Under the pieces are notes generated by a model. It searched no databases, was not told the DNA's origin, and saw only the letters and a program-made list of their open reading frames with translations. From Macropodus opercularis (taxonomy: Eukaryota; Chordata; Actinopteri; Anabantiformes; Osphronemidae): 64,000 bases of DNA. Of the stretch, positions 13,573-23,232 are shown piece after piece; the first letter of the stretch is position 1, and the number at the start of each line of letters is the position of its first letter. The stretch covers positions 17,022,501-17,086,500 of the forward strand of contig CM061090.1 in NCBI GenBank assembly GCA_030770545.1. Direction: 5' to 3'. The translations under genes were made by a program, and so were the position numbers.

Positions 13573-16500
13573 TCTTTCTGAGGAATCCACCAGGTGCTTA
13601 TTCAAATAGTTAGAAAGAAACTGTTTGTGACAGAAGTGCATAGTGATCAATATAAGACTCATGACTGACATGACAATATTATTTATACTACTGCACCATT
13701 CTCACTAACCAAAAATAGCTCCCTACAAATAAGTGAAGATGGAGATCACCGAGGTACGTGCTTTCACTGGGGCTTGCTAATAGCAGGACGCGAGTATTGG
13801 TGGGTTTTTGCAGATCATGCACCTCCGGGGTTCCAACTACTGTAGTAGCCGTCAAAGCAGCAGTTTTAAATGCAAATTAGATCCTCTTAATAGAATTGCT
13901 GTGATGTGTTGTGTGAGTTCAACTTGGGAAAATCTAGTCAAGATATTGAATTACTGATCAACCTTTTCAAACGTAACCCGGTTGCTTCGTTGAGTCATTC
14001 TTGGACTAGTCACAATAGATCTTGTCAGGAGGCACCAAAACAACCCCTTGTCAACAAAAGGCTTCTGAGGAGTTGGCGTTTAAATGTTGAGCTCCACTGA
14101 AGGTCTGTGCAGGGTTTGTATCGACCCTCCACTCTGCACTCCTGTCCAAAAGCTAAACCCTGCACAGGCTTTCACAAATGTCACAGTCAGGTTCAGTTTG
14201 CATTAACAACAGTGTCACGAGGCAGAGGAGACTCTGGGAGCACTGCAAACATTGTGCTGCTGCACAATTTATCATTAAAGTCTGGAGTTTTTGCAGAGAT
14301 AGCGGTTGTGTCATGAACGCCGCAGTCTCAACATAAAGCCCAAAGCATGTGCGTGTTAAATTGCTTTTTAAATGAACGGAAGGATTCATAGTGTTGTGCT
14401 GTAGCTTTGCCGCCGTAACAAATCCATCAAAACTTGAACTGAGATGAAACTTTGACGATCTATCCATCAACAAGCTTCAGCTTAGCCAGATATTACCGAC
14501 AGGATGAAACTGCACCTGCAAGCCGCTGGATGTGAAAGTCAGCCAATGCTACGTTTTTCTTGAACAGTAAACAACCGGTGACATGTATTGTGCCCACAAC
14601 GCACGCGCAAGTAGTCAACAAGCGTGTGACACATCAAATATTAAAAATACTCCGTAAAATGTGACACACTCGCCAAATGAGCATGCTGCTGAGGGAATTC
14701 AACGTAACACACACATAGAAGGAGGCTGTGTACTTGGCTGTCATGAATGTAGGTCTGCCAAAGTGAGCAGCGACAACAACAGCGACAACACACACAATTA
14801 AAAAAAAAACAAACTGTTACATAAGTTGGGATTTGCTGTGATTTGAACCTTGAGTTGGTGCACAGGCAGCTATTTAAATTGCATCAGTTCCTCTGATGTA
14901 AATGTGTATAGCCTTCAACTCCCTTAGAGCTTTTAGTCATTTATTTTGATTAGGGCTGTATTTATAAGATAAGTCTCTTAAGTAAGTCGCCTGGGAAGAC
15001 GGGTTGGCGAGGATGGTAGTGGGGGGAACTGTTTGATGATTATAAATTCTGAAATATCTGCTTGTCAATTAATTAGCCACTTCCTGGGTATGTGTGCCCC
15101 TCTTTTCATTTACTGGGCCCGGCTCTCTGCGGACGAATACCCGCGGCGCACCCATTGTACGTCTAAGCCGTTACACACATCTTTGGCAGCTGGGGAGCGG
15201 AGAATAAAGATCCTTAAAGACAGACCGTTTTCAAGAGTAAGTCTGTTTTCATGTGCCAGCTGATTTCTGCAGGCAGCGTATGTGGCTGCTTGAAGGCTTT
15301 ACTCTGCCGGTGTCTTGTTCTCAGACACAAACAAACTGGAGAATGATGTGTAGATGAAAAGACGGGCAGACAGACGACTGAGCTTGAAGTGAGGGGACCG
15401 TTATTTCTGCTTTTCACAGTGTAATATAAGATGCAGGTGTGTGACGGCGTTGAGGCTAAATGAGCACGCGCTGTTGTCATAGGAATATGCGTGTGGTCCA
15501 GTTGAAGGATGTCATTTCATATTTTGGATGGACAGTTTAAAAGTAAACATTCGTACATCCTGGTCACAGAAGGATTCAGGAGGGCAACACACTAATTTAA
15601 TTGTATTTTATCATAGTTTATGTAAATAAATAAACTAATTTAATGGGTTTGTTCATCCAGAACCTGAGGCCCCGTTGTAATAGTTAAGACATAGACCTGG
15701 CTTAAGGGTCCATTCTGTAGTAGTAGTGCTAACCAGCGTGAAGTACTGAAGTACATGAAGCACGTTTTAGGTAGCAAGTAGTTTTTAAAAATTCATTCTT
15801 CCACACGGCAGCCAAGTGGGCGCATGGACAGAGGTCGGTCAGGCGACATCTGCTGTATGTGCATATACCGTATCTATGACTTTTCCTCTATTAATTATGA
15901 ACTGCAGCACTTCACTTACCAGCCCTGTGGGCAGTCGCTCTGCCATTAACAAGCACAACTGACCAAATGTCACAACATACTTGTTATGTATGTAAGTTAT
16001 ATAAGTTTGGCATAAGAACAGATTTGGTCCTGTATATTAAGTTTCATGTTTTTCTTTTAATATTTTTTCATTTATTTGTGCTTGGACCCACACATACTAC
16101 ATTCAGTGTCACGGTGATCCTAAGCAGATCACTGATGTTCAGCATGAGAGTCACGCTGACTGTAAAACATCACAGCATGAAACAAATCAGCAAATCAAAT
16201 CCATATTATTTGTCCTCTTCTGTATCAAATGCTCAGACATGGATGCTTATGTCGTCCTATTTAATATCAAGAACACCATCTTGCACAAGAGCAAATACCA
16301 GTGTTTGTCTAACTTCAGGTAGATTCCCATCTACAAATAAATGCCAATATTCTGACACCGGTTTTGATTCTAAGACCTTCCACAAGGCGAGGATCCAGAG
16401 TGTGATGAGGACCTTTTTAAATGATCGTGGCATTTTAAAAAGGAAAATAAAGACTTAAAATTGTTTTGGCTCTGCCTGTTTTTCCCTTGTGACCTAAAAC

Positions 16501-16690
16501 AGAACACTAGCATCCAGGCATGTTGTCTTTCATCATTAAACTGTCTTTCATAGGCTCCTGGGAGCCTCCTAGAGCACAGAGAGGAACCGTGTATTTTGCA
16601 ACATCAAGCGCACAGTGTCTTCTGGGAGGGTGCGTGTTAGAGTCATGGACTTGAGCTGAAATGATCTTTTAAAATCATGTTTTCTGTCCT

Positions 16691-16712
16691 ACACACACAC
16701 ACACACACACAC
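16691..16712 (+). repeat. AC microsatellite, 11 units
   Basis: A perfect (AC)11 run lies about 120 bases upstream of the exon at 16835. A second CA run of eight units is at 12839-12855. Confidence 0.9.
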
Positions 16713-16834
16713 TCATACACTCATCCTTCTGTCTTGGCTTTATGCATTAAGGCAGGTTATACCCAAGGTCCTATAAGTGTATAGATCTTTGACCTTGTTT
16801 TCTCTCCTTCTCCGCTTTCATTATGTGCTTGTAG

Positions 16835-16892
16835 ATCAAAGACGCACCAAGCAGTCGTGTTGGAGATCCTCATTTACAGGCAGTGGACGAAG
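16835..16892 (+). CDS. prkcsh: PRKCSH-like exon: start of interdomain linker
   Basis: This exon is 58 bases. The acceptor is CTTGTAG after a T/C-rich stretch, and the donor GAAG|GTAAGT is close to perfect. Read on in phase 0 from the exon at 8086-8172 it gives IKDAPSSRVGDPHLQAVDE plus one base, so it leaves in phase 1. The sequence is polar and proline-containing, as expected for the linker after the EF-hand segment, but too variable to prove homology. The next recognised exon, at 23190, starts in phase 0, so either a small exon is missing between them or this exon has an alternative end. Confidence 0.6.
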
Positions 16893-17399
16893 GTAAGTTA
16901 TACAACCTTACTACCTACACTGCCCACGTGAACCTACTTAAATACCTGTTTTTCTTTTCTTTTAACTATTAGTTTGAAGTGCACTGGCATATCTGTGTGT
17001 GAAACTTTATTTCTGGAATCAAATTTTAATTGAGCTCAAAGGATTTTTATGAACCCAAGAGCATATACAATAGGTTTATCTCCATATTTTCCCTCATGCT
17101 GGTTGCGTTTGATTTCATCACATTAACCACAATGGATTACCTTGAACTTACTAACTTGTAATGTTGCTGTGTTAAATTTGGTTCGATTAAATCAAAAGCT
17201 GAGAGGATGATTCATTTTCCAAGCATATGCTTGACAACAAGCTTCCCTAAGGGAGTGTCTAGTCTAGTAGTAAATTACAATGTGGTATGGATGTGAAACA
17301 CTGATCGGAGTATTGTTAATAATCCAACTAATAAAAATAATGCAGACTGTTCTGATAGTGAACCTACCATGCAGCTGGCCTGAGCCAAAGGGGGCAACG

Positions 17400-17517
17400 T
17401 GAAGCTCAGTGTCTTACTGAAGGTCACTTTGAAAAGGAGGAGCCTGAAATCGATCCATGACCCTGGGATTGATGGACGACTGCTCTATTTCTCGATTGAG
17501 CTACAGCTCTGGCAGAG
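17400..17517 (-). repeat. tRNA-headed SINE-type relic
   Basis: Read on the minus strand it has an A-box-like TAGCTCAATCGAG, then AGAGCAGTCGTCCATCAATC, a B-box-like GGATCGATTTC, and then the reverse of the block AGTGTCTTACTGAAGGTCAC. This is the layout of a widespread teleost repeat (tRNA-like head, then a segment about a chain of AAGTGTCCTTGAGCAAGACAC). The promoter boxes have substitutions, so it is probably inactive and is not a functional tRNA gene. Confidence 0.6.
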
Positions 17518-17639
17518 TCAAGATAAAAAAAATTCCATGCAAAGGAATAATATTAGGACAATGTCAATTGGTTTACAAATGTTTTCCTAAAGCGATCAAC
17601 AATAATTTATTTAATTTCAGACACTTATGTGAGTTTGGG

Positions 17640-18480
17640 TTGCGATAGTAGCAGGTATAGTAAGCTCCTCCAGCTACTGTAGCTCCTCCTAGGGCATCTC
17701 AATGCCTTCCCAGACAGATATATAATCTCACAGTACCACTGCTTTCTGAGTCTCAAAGTCTTTTACTAGTTAGACATGCATGATAGATACTCTTTAGTGG
17801 AAGGAGTCCAGGTACGTCCCGAAAGGATGCCCGAGCCTCCTTTCAGGTTGAAGGAGAACTGGTTCTGCTCCGATCTTTGTCTGCATCTCTGAACTCAATG
17901 ACTAGTCTCTAAGGCTAAGCTAGGTAATGGTTGGAACGTGGGCCAACCAATAGAATTGGACTCTTGCTGGACAAATCTAGCCGTACCTACTGTAGTCCTT
18001 GAAATCCCATCCAAGAAAAGCACAAATAGGACTGGACAACAGAAGATCTGGTGAAGGTCAGCCCCTGTGGGTAAGGTTGAAAACTTACTGTGGTTACTCA
18101 ACTATACAGAGACCAGACAGGCTGTACCAGTAGCCCCGGTAGCTCATACCCCACGGTGCAGGCTACAAGACTCCTTGAACGAAACGGTTGTAAGCCTTCC
18201 TCAAATCAAAACACATGTTCATTGGATTGAAAACTTCACTAAAGAACAAGTGGCAGGGACCAAACTTCCAATGTTCCCACTTTACCCTCACTAAGGGTTT
18301 GACTTTGCCAGATGGTGGAACTCCAACGTCAGTCACTAATCTAAAGCCTGATCTGTCCTATTACCACATACACTTATGCAGCTCTGTGTTCGAACACAGC
18401 GTTGGTCGTGGTCAATCCATCAGAGTTACGGAGTCTCCAGGCTGCACATTTTTCAGGGCCCCACCTAGAGGTGCAAAATA
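17640..18480 (-). mobile_element. Decayed Rex3/RTE-type non-LTR retrotransposon fragment
   Basis: The plus strand carries, in order, blocks I recognise as the antisense of the fish Rex3 reverse-transcriptase region: a CTCCTCCTAGGGCATCTCAA block, a GATGCCCGAGCCTCC block, a GGAGAACTGGTTCTGCTCCG block, CTCTAAGG, GGTTGGAACGTGG, a GAAATCCCATCCAAGAAAAG block with AGGACTGGACAAC, and CAAAACACATG (antisense of the Val-His-Met-Cys-Phe-Val motif). Many substitutions and indels break every frame. No intact ORF remains. The boundaries are approximate. Confidence 0.6.
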
Positions 18481-18749
18481 GACCCGATGCTCTAATCTGT
18501 TCTGTAGCCTTTCAATGCAGACTGAGCCTTGCACCTAAAGGCAATAAGACGTAGCTATAAAATATCCAGACAGATTGCAGGATTAATGTGGTGGACTGTA
18601 GTTCTTGCGTCTGGTGTGACAGCTAAACGCAGGGTTGTTTCAACCCTAGCTTTCTACCTTGCTTCCATGTCTGTCTGTACACTGCATCTTTTCTTTGGTA
18701 TTTTTTATTATGGTGTCATAGTCGGTTGAGTATATTGTGATTTTTTTTT

Positions 18750-18880
18750 TTTTATATATCAATAAAAGTGTCATCATGAAGATGTCGCTTTAGGCTTTGA
18801 TGACTTACACATTACACAACCCTTCATGCACTTTTTATGGGACTGTGAAAAGGTGGTTAGGCTAAATGATATGAAAATAT
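18750..18880 (+). mobile_element. Possible L1-type LINE 3' fragment
   Basis: One frame reads TQPFMHFLWDCEKV at about 18817-18858. This resembles the conserved His-x-x-Trp-x-Cys motif near the end of L1-clade ORF2 proteins. It sits just after a T tract and ATATCAATAAAAG. The similarity is short and the surrounding frame is broken, so the class is uncertain. Confidence 0.3.
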
Positions 18881-19049
18881 TGTATCTAACACAGTGACTG
18901 CCTCTGGTTGGGCTTTTTCTGTAAACAGTGCCAAGTAGATGTTAAAAGGAACTAAACTACTAAAGTACTTTGTCAACCACGAAACTGAATACAGCTTCCA
19001 TACCAGAGAGCTGACATACACCCACTAATCTCAGTAAGATATTCCTGCC

Positions 19050-19330
19050 TGTAGAGCATAGAATTCAGTACAAAGCCATCCTCCTTGTCCACATGTGTTT
19101 ATTGACCGAGCTACAGCATATCTGATAAATCTGGCACCGAGAATTTGGTTCGGATCTACTAAACTTGTTACTTCTAGTTACCTTCTGTGCACTAAGGGTA
19201 TAATTTACTTCAAAGGTAAACTCTATGTCTATAAGAGTATCTGTACGGTGCTATGTGGTAAAGATGTATGTAAAGATGTACTTTCAGTGCTTGCTAAAAT
19301 CTCGTTTATAAAGATTTACAAGTTAGGCCT
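19050..19330 (+). mobile_element. Possible L2/CR1-type LINE 3' fragment
   Basis: At 19057-19110 a frame reads RIQYKAILLVHMCLLTEL. This resembles the Arg-Ile-x-(F/Y)-Lys-x-Leu-Leu-Leu-x-x-(K/H)-x-Leu motif found near the C-terminus of L2/CR1-type reverse transcriptases, and two stops follow. It is adjacent to the other decayed elements at 17.4-18.9 kb, which suggests a nested or piled-up retroelement zone. The identification is by motif only. Confidence 0.35.
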
Positions 19331-19765
19331 CAAGGATACAGACACACCATGAATCTAACCAGAGCAGCTGATTCTTACTGACACATGCAGCAAAAGCCTT
19401 TTTCGGATAGTTTATTTGCCTTTTCTAAAACAATATTTCTACATTGGAAATGCACAGGCACCATATTTGAAAGGAAATTTAGCTTTCCAACATATTCTAA
19501 TGCTTAAATAGAATTATGACGGCATCTCCAGAAGCTTGGTTATTGTCTGAAAATAACAGATTATCCATGCAGAGAGCGCTTTGTTTACTATACCTCCTGC
19601 ACCTATTCACTTGACCATAGTTTCAAATAAATTGAAGTGGGAATGCACTTAGTGTAGATATGTGGTTGATGTAGAAGGCTGTTTGTGTGTCTCGTGTTTT
19701 GTTTTCAAGGTGATGCAGCTAGTTTATTCTCTCTTCACACCACCAGCATATTATCCCTCTCCAGC

Positions 19766-19788
19766 TGCTGCGAGGAGACAGGCGCAGG
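19766..19788 (+). CDS. Candidate 23-base microexon of the PRKCSH-like gene
   Basis: The sequence between a CCCTCTCCAG acceptor and a GCGCAG|GTATTT donor is 23 bases. Entered in phase 1 from 16892 it reads A-AARRQAQ and leaves in phase 0, which is exactly what is needed to join the exon at 23190. It would give ...QAVDE-AAARRQAQ-FLDETPQ.... The support is only the phase fit and adequate splice sites, and such short matches arise by chance, so this is a hypothesis. RNA evidence would decide it. Confidence 0.22.
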
Positions 19789-22700
19789 TATTTATGGCCG
19801 GCATAAAAAGAGTGCGCATTCGCTGTCACCCTACAGCTCGAGATTTGCAGCACATTTGACAAACACACTGAATTTAAAAAAAAAAAAAGGAGCGTTCAAT
19901 TTGTATAGGAGTTTAGAGCCTGTCTGTTGTGCAAACTCCCATCGGGTTTAGTACATGTGTGTGTGCACGTGTCCCGCTGTCTACGTACGCCTCCCGCTTT
20001 GTGAGAATGTGTCGATCTGTCTGCCCGTGTGTGTTTGAATGCCTGCGTGTAGTTTTGTGAGTCGCGCGAGTGTGTGCGCGCACACTGAGCCCGCCTGCTC
20101 TGAAACACCAGCAACAGATAACAGATGGTCCCCCTGCATTAGAAGTGTTTTATTTCCCTGCGGAAGCCAGATATGTCAAAAATAAGCATGTGCAACATTA
20201 GTCATTTGGAATATTCATGCCCCTGCCGTCCGATGGTTTCCTTTTTCACAGCCAAAATACCATAGCCCAATTCTCCAAAGGAAGTGAGGGGAATAAGGGG
20301 GAGAAACAGGAAAAAAAAAACTGCGGAGGGGAAAAGGATGAGGCCAACACTTGGCTTTAACGGAGGAATCCTTTTCTCCCAGTCGCTGCTTTATAACGCC
20401 AGGGCTGTAATTAAAATGGGGCTACAGTCTGTAGACGCCTTCATATTAACACCCGCATCCCCCAGCTCCATTAGACACACTGATGTGAATATGCACACGT
20501 GTCCATATGCTTGCCTGGCAGCACACACATAACATACTAAGCCGCATTACGTTACTTTGGACTGTTTTTAGCCAGTCGTGTTTATATTTATATTTATCCC
20601 GTTTGACAACTGCAGCTTTGGACATTTTAGCCCAGTCTACGGCAAAGAAAACCATCAACATTTAAATTAGTGTATGAAAACATCTGGCACCTTAGCTCTT
20701 TTGTTGGCCATTATAAGATTAGTGGCCATGTTAGCCTGAGTTTAGAAACTGGGTAGGAATGTGCCTTCTTTCCGATTTTTGTTGAGCTATTGCACCTGTT
20801 TCGCTGGTTATCCTCTCATTTACCCACCTCTGTCTCTTTAACTATCTTGATTCTTTGTATTTTCTTTCTCTTTAATCTCTGCCTTGCGTCCTCCCAGGCT
20901 TTCTACCCACATGTCCCGGCATTGAGCAGGCTGCCATCCTTGTCCTTGGTGGCGGTCATGGGCATGCATCATTATCAGGTCTGATTAACCATCCACGTAG
21001 TCTTGGCAGCCTGGACCCCACCAGGGGCCAGTGGCATGGTTTTTCCTACTGCCGGAAACGTGCATTTTTGAGCAGCGCTTTCTCACTTGCCGCCGTCTCT
21101 CGTGATCAGGGTTAATTCATGGCAGCGTGCGTGAATGGTGTAGAAAGAAAGAGAAGAGGAGGCAGAAAAGCTACCAAACAGTAGTGCTCTGCTTATCGCT
21201 GAAATGCAATATAATTTATTCAGGAATATGCAAATCCAACAATCACTGTGCCTTGTATACCGAAGGGACCTGCTGATTCAGAGTCTGAAAGAGAGAGTGA
21301 GGGAGAGGGTGGAGGGAGGGAAACAATCCCAACCATAGAATGGACAAATGCTGCCACCAGCAACTAAATCAGTGGTTTGTCTCAGAACCAGTAAATGAAG
21401 GGTGTCGGATAATTTCCTGGTCGTTTGACAGCTCCCGAAACATTCGCATTTATTCTGGTGAGGCCTCATTGTTGTGAAATTAAGAGAGAGACCGTGTGTC
21501 TACAGTGCATGTCATGTACTGAATGTACTTGCAAAGCACTGTGCTTGCCAGGTACTTCTAGCTATCAGGCTATGTCACCTACATGTCAGGTCAAAACATG
21601 GTGGCAACCGCAGTAACAACAGGAAAATGGGTTCATTTGTTGTATTTTTCAGCTCGAACCGATACAGATCCAGCCTGACCCCTCATGGCCTGGGGACACG
21701 TAGATGTGGAAGGCATGAAGTTGCCGTCTTTAGCTGTTTTGCCATTTAAAGAGCCTGATGTGCCACTTTTGCTCATTACATACAATTCAATTAACACGAT
21801 CAGCATAAAAAGAGAACAGAATCAACAGAATATCAAATACGTGAAAAAAAACCCATCAGTCTTGTTTAGACATTTGCATTTTTAGCCTACAGCCTACTTA
21901 GCAAATTAATTAGCCTCTTACCTTTGCCTTAACAGTGTCTCGATACATTATCACTTTAACTGTAATGGCTCCAAACTATTGACATATTCTGAATCTTTTT
22001 TGCTTTCCCTGCTTATAGCCCTTGTGTTTTGATGCCATTGTTTGGCGATGATTTTTAATTACCTGCCCTTTCGCATTTACATAACAGTGTAGGAAGGTGC
22101 GTTTTGTAAGCTGATAAGAGTGTTTTATTGTTTATTTTTGCAAGCCTAAAGGAATGTTTAATAATTGTATGACTGACAACTATGAATCAGTGGCTTTGAT
22201 GTGGTTTCCAGCTGTATTACTGAGTTGGTAACTAAGTTGCTTCCTAAAGGAAGCGGGACTAGGGGAGATCTCACATCCTGCACATTGCAGCATCAGATTC
22301 AAAATGATGTTTATTTAAAGTTAATAAACTGCGATATATGTCAGTTCATTTATTTTTTGGATAGAGCTGAATTTGATCTGCAGCTGAGACGAGAAGCAGA
22401 TAAATCTGTTCTATTTGTAGAGCAGTTTTTTTCCATTGGTAACTAAGAGGTGCACAGCCTTGCATGTCACATTAAATTTTCGCTCTTCATCGTCTTTGGG
22501 TTGTTGAAGTGGGTATGAGTTGCAGCTATTTCCTGACTCCCTGCTGAGAGTCCAATTAGCGCTGTTGTATTGATTTCCCTGCACCGCACTGCACATACTT
22601 TTCCAGGTGAGTCCTTACAGCTAGTGCGAGTGCAGGGAAGACAACAATTATCCCCTCTAACAGAAGCTCTGAGGCTACAGAAAAGGGAGCACAGCTCAGA

Positions 22701-23189
22701 AAATTGATCTCCTCAAGCTTGTGAGCCTTTGTGTGGATGAGCAGGCAAAGGCAACCGCAACCTGGTGATATCTTAAAGCTATATGCAGCTTTTGATGTCA
22801 GAACAGAACAGAATTAGATTCTGAAAAATTATATTTTTTCAGGTTGTTTTGGTTGAAACACAGATGTGGGACTTAGGGAATAGAACATATCATACCATGT
22901 TAGTCTGAGTATTTGTGTCATGTGCATATTAGTTTGAAATTGCCTGTAATAGGCTCTTCAATGTGCTCTTTCCAGCACACACCTTTTGCAGTGGCCATTT
23001 CCCTGAACTACGCTGCAGCTTACGAGAACAGAAAGTCATGGCAACAACAACAGTACACAAAACATTAAGGAACGGACAAAGCTGCAGTTAAAAAGATGGA
23101 TGTTTGCATTGTTTTTGCTGTAGGTTAATTTGTTTTTGCTCAGTGCGTGTTCTGCCTGAATGGCTGTTAATTATGACTTTTCTCTGCAG

Positions 23190-23232
23190 TTTTTGGATGA
23201 GACACCTCAGCTAGATGATTTTCTTCACCTCG
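23190..23232 (+). CDS. prkcsh: PRKCSH-like exon: end of linker before the MRH helix
   Basis: This exon is 43 bases, entered in phase 0 and left in phase 1. The acceptor TTTTCTCTGCAG is strong. The donor TCG|GTATAA is weak. It reads FLDETPQLDDFLHL, and its last base joins the next exon's CT to make an Ala codon. The join gives FLHL-AAEWETT, comparable with the PRKCSH stretch DEQTQAFIDAAQEARNKFEEA. Both other entry phases hit stops, and the exit phase matches the exon at 42981, which is the main reason to accept such a short exon. Confidence 0.6.

Larger units (their letters stand above)
8173..16834 (+). other. Intron (about 8.7 kb)
   Basis: The intron is bounded by the GTGAGA donor and the CTTGTAG acceptor of the flanking exons. 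It holds a CRE palindrome at 9613-9620, a four-run G-quadruplex motif at 12672-12702, a CA repeat at 12839-12855, a teleost dispersed repeat at 13397-13572 and an AC repeat at 16691-16712. The ORF at 15967-16458 (163 codons) looks like chance opening. The block at 15030-15140 (GTCAATTAATTAGCCACTTC) resembles a conserved noncoding element by composition only. Confidence 0.65.
16893..23189 (+). other. Intron(s) rich in decayed retroelements (about 6.3 kb)
   Basis: The segment runs from a GTAAGT donor to a TTTTCTCTGCAG acceptor. Its 5' part carries a tRNA-headed SINE-type relic (17400-17517), a Rex3/RTE-type LINE relic (17640-18480), and L1-like and L2/CR1-like fragments (18750-19330). From 19.4 to 23.2 kb I see only unique-looking intron plus the candidate microexon at 19766-19788. 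A CTCF-like CCACCAGGGGCCA occurs at 21019-21031. Confidence 0.6.

Noticed and set aside
15967..16458. 163-codon plus-strand ORF
   Set aside because: It shows no recognisable domain and low-complexity AT-rich codons. It is most likely a chance opening or an unrecognised decayed repeat.
20897..20979. Exon-like segment between CTCCCAG and CAG|GTCTGA
   Set aside because: The splice sites are tolerable, but the open frames give sequence unlike the linker, and the length does not repair the phase mismatch (83 bases would do so, but with no acidic or helical character). It is kept as a weaker rival to 19766-19788.
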